Part shown: piece after piece, positions 21,829-34,500 of the stretch | Position numbering within the stretch: the first letter of the stretch is position 1 | Layout of the letters: the number at the start of each line of letters is the position of its first letter | Source: Apostichopus parvimensis | Lineage: Eukaryota; Echinodermata; Holothuroidea; Aspidochirotida; Stichopodidae | Assembly: GCA_000934455.1 (NCBI GenBank) | Contig: KN884956.1 | Coordinates: 44,013-108,012, forward strand | Length of the DNA: 64,000 bases | Direction: 5' to 3' | Made by a program: the position numbers and the translations under genes | The notes under the pieces: model-generated | What the model saw: the letters and a program-made list of their open reading frames with translations, nothing else | Databases searched by the model: none | Told to the model about the DNA's origin: nothing

Positions 21829-24149
21829 TTTTCACTGTTCTGGATTTTTCAACTCACTACGATTTCTTTAAACACATCAATCATAGTAGGCCACAGTGAA
21901 CTTGTGTCAAGACTTCGAACTAGCATTCACTGGAGAAATAGCCCTTATATAAGTTTGTCAAATATATTGTTTATTTTACCGACAGCCCGTTGTATATTTT
22001 CATGACTTTGCACAAGGAAATCTAATTATCGTAGACTGTGAATGTTCATTCAGATCCTGTTTTGTCATAAGTTTCTCATTTTTTAGTCAGATTAAGGAAA
22101 TATCTTTAGGGAATGAAAATGAAAAGTTCAATTTCTGTCTAGAAAAGAATCGTCTTTGGCATGTACTGTAGTGAGATTCATACAAAATGAAATGATATAA
22201 AATAAATTAGATGAAAGAATACGTTCTCCTGACGTTTTGAACCATGATGTGACAATATGCTTGTTTGAATAGCGTATACAATACAAGAAAATGAAAATAT
22301 GTAAATTTACAATCCGTACAACTTTAATGGCAGCACTGTTAATAAGCAGCAGATTATACTAAAAGGTATGTAGACCGACAGTGCTGTCCAAGCAGTTATA
22401 TGAACTTACATGATGAATAGACTTAAATTCCCCCCGCCCCACCCCGCCCCACCCCTCCCCCTCCCGTCCTCCCCATTTCCCGGGTATACTCGGCCTCCTT
22501 TCCAATTGTACACAGAGACATGTTGTTATGCCACATCATCTTATCACAATAATTTCATAACCCCCTCTTTCATTCCCAACCCCCTACCCCTCTACCCCTT
22601 AACACCCTACCATTCAACCCCCTACTACTCAACCCCATATACCCATCGACAGAAACAAGCCACTGCGCCCCTTTAACAATGTCGCTATAATTCAAGAGGA
22701 GGCAACTACAATGCCTCTGTCCCCCAGTTTGCTAATGATATGTGCTTTGGAAGAGGTATACGACCCTCGCCCATTTGATACATGTGTGTTGTTACCAACC
22801 GAGGCGTATTCAAGTTGGCTTGTAATTACCGAAGAGGTGAATCGTGACTGAGATCCTAACCGGGCCCTGCAAACTGCAAGGTAACCGTAACAAGGCTTAA
22901 GCCCGCGCATCATTTAAAAAGGAGGACTAATGACAGGTGTTATAATGATAGTAGTGAGCCTAATTGATGGTATACCCACCCCCCCCCCCTCAATCACGCA
23001 CCCATCCCACCTTTAACCAGATAAAGCAGGTTAACTTACATGGGTATACAGATTGTGGCGCAACACTACACCTCTCCGGAAGGTTGAGGCGAAGGACAGG
23101 ACCTAGGATGAGGTGCAATATGAATTAAGGTTCTCCTAAAATTTAAGTTATTAATATTCGTATATAAGAGAAAAAAACATGTTGCTCTCCTTCGCCTTTG
23201 AGACCTGCCCCGCATAAACCTCAAGACATGCATTGTTAACCGTCACTGGATGATGTTATCAGACAATAATTAATGCGATCCTCGAATCTATCGTGCGGTG
23301 GTGGTAATTTAAAATTAATTGGTATTTGACCCAACATATAGATGATCTAGGTCGTGGTATGTTTTTAAGTTGTTAAACTAGATTCAGGGAGTTGATATAA
23401 GATTACAAGTGGAAAACAGACAGGGTGCTATATTATACGATGCAGAAAGAATAAGTATTCAATGTTTCAGCATCATGTTTATATGCGTTGTCCGTGTTCA
23501 ATGTATTTTAAAATATGGAATTGGAAAATGAAACAACTATAGGCTATATATGAATCGAAATGAATAACTTTTTTAAACATCGTTTTCCCAAACGGGGAGA
23601 CTTACAACTGACCATTTACAACCAACCTACAGACCTAACATTAGCACATGTCATTTAGGTCGTTTCTGCATAGGCTATAAACTACAAAATATATATATAT
23701 TTATGTAGCGCCCCAGTGACTGCATCAACAATCGTGCGCTATGAAAGCTGTACCGCAGTAGACTACTGAAGTGTTAGCCTGCCGTGATATACTAAGATCG
23801 CTGTTGATTCGTTGAATGAAAGCAGGTTCATTAACTTCAAAAGTTTCATCGTACAGCCAGCCAGAAGAGTAAACTGTACGGTATCAGGCTATGTCTGTGC
23901 GCTACAGAGAATCTGTGAGACAGATGTCGCATAGCAGTAGAACTGCAGTCGGTGTTAAATTTCCTTTCTCTCCTCGAACGACGAAGACAATGATGATGTC
24001 TATGCAATAAACATGAACGAACATAAATGTCAGGCCACGGTAGGCTCTACTGAAGGAGAGTGTAGAAAGAAAGACAAGAAAAAAATGCTAGCTATTTTTA
24101 AATGGCTTTGCCTAACAAGATGAATAGACAGGTAATCAATGATGACTGA

Positions 24150-24343
24150 TTACGTCACTCAAGCGAGACATCGTTATTGGATGACAAAATGGCACGTGAC
24201 CAGGCGTTACCTGGGAAAGCTAAGTAAGGTTTTGTGTTGGGATGATTGGCATTCTTCACTGATGCAGTGGTGCTTCACTCGAGATCGCGTCAGGAACAAA
24301 TCTACTCTCCCTTATTTTCAAACAATTTAGGGCACTTCCAGGT
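24150..24343 (+). promoter_or_regulatory. Candidate promoter and first-exon donor
   Basis: TTACGTCA (24150-24157, CRE-like), an inverted CCAAT (ATTGG, 24176-24180) and CACGTG (24193-24198) occur within 50 bp. About 140 bp further on, CCAG|GTATGT (boundary 24341/24342) is a good splice donor. This could be the untranslated first exon of the downstream arginine kinase gene (intron about 17 kb) or of an unseen transcript. It is a motif-level suggestion only. Confidence 0.2.
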
Positions 24344-25306
24344 ATGTGAAATTAAGATTTTTATTTATTTTTGTAAATTGTTTAAGAGTATACTGCTACT
24401 ATATTTAAAACAACGATTTTGTTTTTATTTATATCTTTTCTTTTCATGTATATTTTTGCTTTACTAATATATGTTTCGTCGAGGTTGCCAACGGTCGCCC
24501 CATATATGTTGTTGTAAAATTCATTATATATCACAGGTTAGATTAACATCGTTTCTTGAAGTAATTATATACCACTTAATATACTGCAGGTTCTCCCACG
24601 CTTAAGAAACCTGGCCTGGGAAATACTTTGAATATTTTTTTTCAAGAGGTGTATTTTAAAGCCAAATGTATATTAACCAGGCGTGTTAGCTAACATACTG
24701 CGGCCTGTAATAAATACAATCGCTTCGCTAAGTCTATTTTATTTCTGCGATTTACTATAATGATTCAGTCGTTTCTATGGACAGGCGTCTAGACTCATAC
24801 AATACTACTAACTTTACTACCGCAAACGGTCTATAGGTTTCCGCGTACATCAATCATATATAAATATGGTTAGTATACAGAAGAAAAACAATTTTTATAT
24901 CATTCTTCCTTTGGAAAGTTTTGTTATTTTGGTGTTTACTACACTCAACCTACCCTCGGACTACAGTATTGTAACAGCTGTATAGACCATTATTTAAAGT
25001 TATAGTTAAGTCTGAAGTATAGACACAGTACACGCTACAACTTCTTGTCTCGAAGAGTTGTTAAAGAATGAAAAGGAAATACCTTTGTCCATTGTGCTAA
25101 ATTGCAAATGGATTAAGAATGCACTAGAGAAACTATATGAAGGATTCGAACAGCCATTCAGGTTTCTGTGCTAAGCTTCTAGTTTTCTCGTGGTAATTGC
25201 TGGGAAGCAGAATCCCTCCTGATCCTCGTATTTCTAATAAAATCAAGACTAAACTAACGCGGTATTAAAAAAAAACTCCCTATGGTCGAAGACGTTAACC
25301 ATAATG

Positions 25307-25698
25307 CAGTGGCGTGAGGTGGGGGGGGGGGGTGAGTTCGAGTGGGGTAGGGGAATGATAACCACATGTACTCTGTTCTCATACTGTTGACAGTACATAT
25401 ACATGTATCGTTCAAAAGCCTATGTATTTCTCTATAATTGGATGATTCATTTTTCAGTAAACTTTCTCATTTGGCAAATCAAGTTTAGAATTTGGATAAC
25501 TTTAAAAATTCAATTGGGAATTCCCGTCAATCACAGATTAAGGTCTACCGCGAACTGGGTCAACTGACCCATGCATTTTGTAATTTTCTTCAAATGTTTG
25601 TTCTCCAAATAATGTCATATTTTCTTAGGGGGGGGGGGGTATGGGGGTATACATTTGACTGGGGCTCCTGACCACTGACACCGCTGGTTGCACCACTG
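25307..25698. mobile_element. hAT-type miniature element with perfect 8-bp target duplication
   Basis: The element starts CAGTGGCGTGAGG and, from the right, CAGTGGTGCAACC. It is flanked by CCATAATG at 25299-25306 and 25699-25706, eight of eight bases identical. Length is 392 bp with two G-rich runs inside. An 8-bp duplication with CAG ends is typical of hAT elements. No transposase is present, so it depends on a partner for movement. Confidence 0.88.
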
Positions 25699-27613
25699 CC
25701 ATAATGGGTGGTGTCTCAAGGGGAAAGGGCACGTGGAATATTTGGTACACCCCCTCCACCCACCCCTTTAAATGAAATTTTCACATTCCAATATAGAAGC
25801 AGGAAGATTTACAAATCTTTGACATATACTGACAATAATTTACTAGTGTCTCTCTCAAAATTTGTGCTGATTTGAAGCTTTTATAAGTTCTGCAAATGAT
25901 AGAAATTGCAAAGCTTCTGTCGTTTCCCCCTCCCCTCTTTGACCCACAGCAGGGGTCCTATGGCACTTTCCTGGACTGAATCTCCCAAAGTTTCTCTCAT
26001 TTGCTGTGCCCCTCCCTTCCACTTCCAAACGTCTTGTGAAGCCACTGCCCTTCAAAGGATCATTACAATGCTTTGTTCACGGACCGGTGAGGGGAGCTCC
26101 CCTAGGGTTCGATTTATGGGACGCCGCTTACATTGTATATTCTATCCTAAAATGCGGAGAAATTATGATGAACTTGAGAGCAACTGTAACACTTTTGTAA
26201 ATATTCTTTTTGTATTCGGTAATCTAATTTTTTGAAAGGGAAAATATGTATAGTTTGAGATCAATAAGTACCTGCCTTCAAGCTGGTCCTTCATTTTTTT
26301 CTTAGAGCTTTAGAAATATTTGTTGAAAATAGAACACGACTTTTCATTGCTTTCATATTTCAACACACTATCACACACTAGTTTCGTGTTGCTTTTGTGG
26401 TTGTGGAACTAACACTTATCTCTTATCTAGGAAAATAGCATTTGAGAGTGACGTCATCCCCACCTTCCCATACTTACCTATCTAAGTTCACTTATACCCA
26501 TATCAAAAAACCTGAGCATGTTATATGCCCATCACTACCGTACCTTTCTGTGCTCTTATCAGTATTTCAAGTGTGTACTGCAGCTTATAACGCTACTTTC
26601 AAGATTTTCTTCAGTAAAGTTTATCCAAAATGTTAAGCTGAAATGATAGTTTATGGTTCCCCATAATGAACTTTTAACAAACAAATATCCATGACACCCT
26701 CAAAGTCTCGGTAACATGGGTTGATTATCTGAGAATATTTCTGAAAACTTGGAGCAACGTTATAAAATGATGAAATGTAGGCACAATACTGATAGAATTT
26801 AGATAATTTACTATAGCTCCTGCCTCAACGTGCAAACATACTGCATGCTTGCTGTGGTTTGTGTATCGTAGCTACCAAAGAGACCTGTACAAACGAGATT
26901 TAAAAAAGTAAATACTTTTATTGAAAATTACGGTTCCAAGGTGTACTCATTGTCTATATCTAGCAACTAGTGATGTAAAGGCACTATCTTCTCCATCTTA
27001 GTATATATTTGCGTAAAGCTTTGACCATAGTTGAGCAATTGGTTTATTTTATTATTATTATTTTTTGAGATGAAATTGAAATTGGTTGATTTTGATTGGT
27101 TGTAATTCAAATGACGATTTGCTCCTCCGTGAGGTAGAGATGCTTATCCTCCCTGTTTACGGGGTTCATACTTCAATGATAAAAAAGAAAGAAAAGGCTT
27201 CCCATTGTTTTACAGGATCACTGAACACATTAGCCATCTCCATGGTAGGCTACTCATGATAATATTTCACATATGCTGTAGCGGGGTAGCTATAGACATG
27301 ACAAATTTCGCGGAACTGGATACAGCACCTTAATTGCACTTTAGGAGGTGTTGAGACTTACAGACCAGCAATTTGTTATTTTTGTCAGAATTCTTGTGTA
27401 TTTTTAAATGATATCATTTGCCTTATTCATATTGGCGAAGTGCATGTAAATTGTGGAACCCAAGTCATATTTGAAATCAATGGTCTGTGGGATCCTTTGA
27501 ATGTAACTATAGGCAACCGGGTAAACAATAGAAGTCTCGTCTTATGCTTGGGTTCCAATATCACGGTGTGCTACTAGTGGGATATAAAATGGCTCTAACC
27601 CATAGCTTATCAT

Positions 27614-28592
27614 CAGTGGCGTAGCCAGGATTTTGTGTATGGGGGGGCCAATTAATATGCAGGACTATCTAAGCGGAGCGCCACCGTCGGTTGGCGCGGA
27701 GCGTACAAGAAAATTTGTGGTTTTCAAGGTCCCCAGATGGCAGGAAATAGCACTTCCAGGGCTTTGTTAGCCCTGTCAATATCATCATCATTATGTGTTT
27801 TGGGGGGTTTTCAGGGGCGATTTCTTATCATTTATTCCACAGGTACCCACAATTATAAATTGCAATAAGGCTAATCCCGCCATGCAGTGGGGTAGGAAGG
27901 TACTTTTGAGTGGGGGGCTGAAGACTGATGGCTGGCCTGGGGGAGGGGTCTAAGGGGAGGGGNNNNNNNNNNNNNNNNNNNNNNNNNNNNNNNNNNNNNN
28001 NNNNNNNNNNNNNNNNNNNNNNNNNNNNNNNNNNNNNNNNNNNNNNNNNNNNNNNNNNNNNNNNNNNNNNNNNNNNNNNNNNNNNNNNNNNNNNNNNNNN
28101 NNNNNNNNNNNNNNNNNNNNNNNNNNNNNNNNNNNNNNNNNNNNNNNNNNNNNNNNNNNNNNNNNNNNNNNNNNNNNNNNNNNNNNNNNNNNNNNNNNNN
28201 NNNNNNNNNNNNNNNNNNNNNNNNNNNNNNNNNNNNNNNNNNNNNNNNNNNNNNNNNNNNNNNNNNNNNNNNNNNNNNNNNNNNNNNNNNNNNNNNNNNN
28301 NNNNNNNNNNNNNNNNNNNNNNGGCCAGGGCTGGCATGAAAAAACTGTGTTACAGTATATTCGAGGTACAATTTTACACAATTAGAAATTACCAAACAAT
28401 TTTAAAATCCCAGCATAGGCCCCTTCTCACATGAATCTAGGGCAACGTATCATATATTCCAGGTACAATTTCTTCTCATGAATTTGTTGCCAGTTAATAA
28501 CGTCGCATTGGCAGAAACTTAAAAATTTTTCCGACATCCGTGAAGGGGGGGGGGGCCATGGCCCAATGGCCTCCCCCCTAAATACGCCCCTG
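27614..28592 (+). mobile_element. hAT-type element spanning an assembly gap
   Basis: The left end is CAGTGGCGTAGCCAGG; the right end read inward is CAGGGGCGTATTTAG. Both are flanked by an identical 8-mer CTTATCAT (27606-27613 and 28593-28600), so the two edges belong to a single insertion although 360 N lie between. The left part carries the family block at 27664-27715 shared with the copies at 1-141 and 44464-44776. The N-containing open frames are meaningless. Confidence 0.85.
27963..28322. other. Assembly gap (360 N)
   Basis: Undetermined bases inside the hAT-type element; G-rich sequence borders the left edge. Confidence 1.
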
Positions 28593-31500
28593 CTTATCAT
28601 GCAGTTAAATATATGTGCAACTGACACATTGACAAACCCTTGACTGGAGGGGAAGGGGAGTGGTGATAGCACTAATACCTATAAACCTGTAGGACCAGCT
28701 TACATCAGAGAAAGATATATATTATATTGTACTCTCAAATACCCTGACCTCTCTGAGACGAATCTTCTACTTTCCCCTACACAGTAGGCCTACCACACTG
28801 TCCTCCTTCAGTGTTCCAACTTAAAATATTAAAGGTACTCGTGACCTTTAATTCGACTGCCAAATAGAAAAAAAAGGCGTTGCTAACATGTTAACGATCA
28901 TATATCTGGAAAGATGCCTATACTACTTAGGTTTGTATAAAGTGAATATGTTGATCATAAACACGAACTATTGACTTGCATGGTGCCGTTTTCGTAATTG
29001 TAGACTAACCATCCGGCATCTTCCATGATATAGCGGCTTAGATGTCAAGGCATCATACAACTTGGCGCCATGATATGCCTATAGTATAGTAGGTGGCAAA
29101 TGAATCCGTGGAAGCCGTATGAGATATATGTGTGTGTGTGAAAGATGTGGTAAAGACACGATTGTGTTTGATACCTACATTTCGATCTAAGTCATTATAA
29201 TTTCGGTGAGAAGAATACCCCTTCCCCACGTAGCCTCAGAAATTTAGCTATATAGCGTTGTTGTTTTGCCTTTGCCGTGTATAAACAGCTTGTACCTCTT
29301 GAAATATTTCCACACTGTAATACATCTTTGCCATGTTAATATACCTCAATTATATCGCTGTTATTTTAAATACACTAAAGAAGAGGAATAGTCTGGTGTT
29401 TGGAGGGGCGGAGGTTGGGGAGCGGTCCATTGGTTACGTGACAAACTTGTCAAGTCCCAATTCAAAACGGTTGCAGTTTGTACACCGAGATATGAACGTG
29501 CATACGAAACGCAACAGTACACGAACTGACCAAGCGTCGGGGTTAGGAGTCACTGGTTGCTACAACAATCCTTGGTAACAAAGCATTGGATAAGCTCTTC
29601 AAATTTCAGATCAATAATGTCCAGCTCTCAGAATGGACGCACCGATACGTTAGGTTGTATCCATCTTGAATAGGCAAGGTGACTTCAATGTAAGCACCTA
29701 TTATTTGGTTACTCTGTCTTATTGTTTACAAAGAACATCCATTCTTCAATGACCAGTTTACCAAGGGTTAATAGAAGTCCGATGATGTAACTATAGGACC
29801 AACTAAGGTAAATTCTATTTGAAGCAATGTACGGTACTATAGATTGCTTATCGGTCCTTTATCAAGATAGGTGTCAGGTTTATTAACAATGTGCCGATAT
29901 TAAGACGTAAGGTAGCACAAACCTAAAAGGAATAAAGGATTACATATGTATGTTGCCTTTAGGGGTTCGAAGTCATCTCACATGATGCATTTCAAGATTG
30001 ATTTTACACCATCATTTAGCCTAGCATACTAAGTGCTTAGCCTTAGTGAGTAAAATCGTTGTAAGGACAATCGATATTTTTCTTTAAAATACATGAGATC
30101 GAGTTATTCATGAGTAAAGGGAGAGAGCGACTGTTCATTAGATAATGGTCTGGAATTCACGGTATACATCTTAATGTTGCATAACACAGAAAAACATGTA
30201 CGCAACATATGCCACTGGCAGACTACAGAACGTATATACCAAGCGATTTGGAAACTGAAAATCAAAGGGATAGGGAATGGGATTGTAATTGCTGATAAGT
30301 TTACCGTTTCATGTTTCAAGGGTTCGAGATTCACTTTCCTCCAGTAGTGTGATCATTATGCTTAATGCTTTACCTACTGTAGATGGATTATGCTTGTATC
30401 CTTCCTGGACATTTTAGCCTACCCATGATTATTGATCAAGGTCTGTATCGGAGCGCGCTCATTGCGAATATCTAGCCTCTTTAAGGCATTTTTGGTGAAC
30501 AAAAATATCAATTTTGTTGCCCAAAGGTTCATAATGGGGTCAATATATACTATCACAGGAACGTTCATAAGTATACATTTTTTTGGCGTTTCCTCCCTTA
30601 ATTCTGCCTACAGTGAAACAAAACCTATACTGTTGTGTATATATATGTTGGCGTCATGGAAAAATTTGAGTAAGCAAGGCATAGCCTTGCAACAATCAGA
30701 TAATAGTCATGTTAAGAGAGAACTCTCTTGAAACAGACAACTCAAACAAATGAGAAATTAATTAATAATTACTGCATTATGCATAAAACTGAAAATAGAA
30801 ACCCTGTTAAAAGGGTGTTTAAAAACCCGCTATAGTGTATAATATTCATTCTCGTATGTATACATGTTTAAAAAAAAAACAACGTAATTTGAAATTTCAA
30901 TCCCTGTGAAAATTAACATAACGGAGATGAAGCCTTTCCCGTTCCCTGCCATTCATTCGCTTGTGAATGAAGTCAGCTCAAATATCCAAAGGGAAGCGTA
31001 ACGACTCGGTCGTGCCTTTGCCGAGGTAATGAAACTCAACCTATAGAGACGAACTCGTAGAAAGACAAAACTGGGGAAAAGGGAGATACCGCAGTATAAG
31101 ACTATAATACGAAGAATTTTGATTTATACATCCTAAACCTCGGGTTTTTTTTTTTATGAGACGCTGCAGAGCGTACTTGGAGATGCGCTCATCTTACGAC
31201 TGATAAGATGACAGCAGCCAACATATATACTGCCTACACCGCTAGTAATTAAAGGAGCAGAGATGTAAATATTTAAACTGATACAGCGAAAGCTTACTTT
31301 TTTTAATTTTCTTGAAAGCATAACATTTTCTAAGACTTGTGCGGGACTGTGAACGGGATTTATATCATCGCCGAAGGAATGACATCTCAAGTTGTTTCAT
31401 TCTCAAGACAGGGAGAGGGAGAAAGAAAGTAAGACGGAGAGAGAGAGAGAAAAAAAAGAGAGGAGAGAGTGTGTATTTCAGTGTAAAATAGGAAATAACT

Positions 31501-34500
31501 ATAGAGGCACACAGGGAGGTTCAAAACAGCAGTGTTAATAGGTCATGGTTTGAGCTGTCGATAAAGGGGGGAGTGTATACCGTATATCTGATTAGTATTA
31601 GACTTTGTAGTGAGTCTAAGACTATATTACTACTCTAGCATATACCGTATTTGCCTGTACACATAATCGCCCTTGATATTGTTTTACGGAGGGGGGGGCA
31701 TTTTGCTAATGTTGAATAACTACCGTACTATGTATTGTGCAAGGTATAGTACTCTTGTGTAGAGCTTTATAACCGTTTGAGTATTGTTCATATATATATA
31801 TATTTATTTATGTTGGGCTCTTGCTATATACAAGTCTTCCTGATAAACACATGCTCATGTGCTATTGTATATATGACTGTCTAATAGTTAGACAGTTTCT
31901 ATCATTTTGTGGCAAACCTGGTGACATTTAAACTATATGAAATTACTCGGTTGCCCTTTTATCCAATTTGACCTTAAAACTATAACCTATTCTGAATCAG
32001 AACAATGACCAGGAAACCCGACAATGTTTGATTAACCAGATTAATGAACTATTAGGCGGAACTTGACTATACATGAAGAAAAAGGTGTAAATGGGGTCAA
32101 ATGTGTCTGTTGACTCGTTGAGCCATATGTTTGTGTGTCTGCCTGTCTCCCTGTCACAACCGGGAACTGTTTGTGAAAAAACCTTTACAGCAATTTTAAA
32201 AACATCATAAAAATACTTTACCGATACTTGCATTTAATTTTCAGAATTGGAAAATATTTTAGACATGTACCCTTACACACACACACACACACATACATAC
32301 ACAAACACGCAAACCGACCACTTTTGCCATTACTATTGTCATAGGCGAAAAGCCCCTTTAAGAGTAATTAACTTTCGCGCGAACCTTGACAAGCGAGCGC
32401 GGAAAGCAGAGGTGATGGACTTGCGGGAAATATCCCCTTTTTTTTTGTGCCGCAATGTTGAGAATTGGAAAGATAGATTTCCTTTGCTCGACGTATAGTC
32501 TTTCATATTCAAGTACACCGTTGAGTACACCGTAATCATAATAACAGCTTGTGAGAACTTCTTCCCAAAGCTGCCCCTCGTCTTAATAAGATGATCTATC
32601 TTCATTCCATAGTCATCCGGTGACGGAAATGACCATATTTTACGTCTTTTACAACAACGATAACTCCGAGCTTTGTTTGGATTTCTCCACTTACGATCGA
32701 GTGAAAGTGGCGCAAAATTTGTTGATTTAAAATAGCCAGAGGTTGAAATTTGGTTTAATGATGGCAAATTATGGACAGTTGTTGACGGATTCGCATATTG
32801 CTGAAATTGCATTAATTTCGCTCGCTATGAGATGGCATAACATACGGACAAGTTTGTGTAGTGCGTATAGCTAGCCTATTCACTATAGGCCCACAATATA
32901 AATTGAATCTTTACTCATAAAATGACAACGCGACATCGGTTTACATGCAGTATCATCTAGTCTACAAGCCGAGTAGGCTTAAAATATGACAAAGGCACAA
33001 ATACATTTCGATATGTTGCAGAATGTGAAAACCCAGTACTATGAGCTTAGGTTGTATTTCTATAAACCTGTTTTAATTCCTTGTTTTCTTCTGAGAAGGG
33101 GCCCTTTAAACAACCGATGTTCATCAGTGACTGGCCTATATAGTCTAATAAACAAGCCATTACATCAGTTCCTCAGATGCAACACAGAACTAAATGAAAC
33201 GCATAACAATCTATGGCCTCCAATGACATATCAGTTTACAACACTTCACGAATTGGGTTACTAAGGAAAAATAGTGTTGAATGTCATACAAAGGTATTCT
33301 GTTGTTTATATAAAGTTCAATGAATATGTTTTGGTTGAGTTATAAGAATTTATAACAGCTGATTGACATTAACATTTAGGCCTGCACAAGACATGATGGT
33401 AGCACTTTTCTTTGTTTCCTCTTTCGCTTTGATTTACATGATTGCAACCTTTTTACCACGTCATAAAAACTCACTTACTTTAACGATACACTGGAGTTTA
33501 ACAGGTAACTTGAATCTCGGCATAACATAGTATCATTACCTATATGCTTTGCTTTCCATTGCAGACTGCAAATCGTTAGCTATGGGCTTACACTGTATCC
33601 TTTAATCTTATCCAAGCTATGATTAATCAGTAAACACATGTGTCTCTATATATAGAAACACTCAGTAATATCTCTTACTGTCATTTATCATTTAATGAAC
33701 ACACATATTTGAAATGAACATACGTTCTATAAGCAGAATGGAAATAGGTGTTCTTTGGGGGAAATTTAATCTTACTGCTGTATAAAGACTATTATGGAAC
33801 TGAATAATGTGACCAGACCTAGGCAACACTCTCCGGCCGAATGCAAACTTGCCACAAGATGATCTTCACGCAATATTCTGATATGAAATGAGGAAGTACT
33901 TTTTGTTTATGGGGGTTTTACATTCACATGCGTTACGATATACTTTACAGTGTAACCTCAACTCTTCTAAACTATGCGATAACATATATAACAGTGTATC
34001 TTTATATAGATACACTACTAGTATTGCTGCAAAATGAGTTACACTGAAGCTACAAACAATGTCTCTTGTATATATCATACCTTCCAATTAGAACCGATAC
34101 ATTAGAATGTTTACGTTCGATCAGTCAAATGTTTATAAAATCAGAAGAAACGTATACATTAGACTGAAGCTAAAGAAATTGATGCCATTCTTATGTATTG
34201 CAACCTTCAACGAAATTTTCAGTTATTCTATAGTTATAAATAATATGCTGCGTTTCAATGAATGCGTTGAATTAAACACATTAAGGCAACAATTTTTGCA
34301 TGTCACGCGCGCTAACAACAAGGTTAGATCCTTTAAAAACCAATGAATGGAGACGCCATTCAAACGACTTTGGGGTGAGGGGGTGAGGGGAGGGGTGGGA
34401 GTGAGGGGGGCAGACACAAGGGGAGCACGGAGTTTTATTAGGGTGTGGGTTTGGATTGGGTAATACTATTACCCGTGGATACCGATGTTGCAGACAGCAA

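Noticed and set aside
22692-22913. 73-codon minus frame in a GC-richer patch
   Set aside because: Reads LGDRGIVVASS near its end but matches no domain I know; it may be a repeat fragment, with no ends or duplications visible.
27828-28434. Open frames of 143-174 codons across 27828-28434
   Set aside because: They exist only because 360 N are read as open sequence.
28829-28851. Short TTAA-flanked palindrome ATTAAAGGT...ACCTTTAAT
   Set aside because: Only 15 bp between the TTAA sites; too short to separate an excision footprint from chance.
32339-32812. 157-codon minus frame
   Set aside because: No recognisable domain, no splice context, basic and Ser-rich composition without a start of known type; probably chance.
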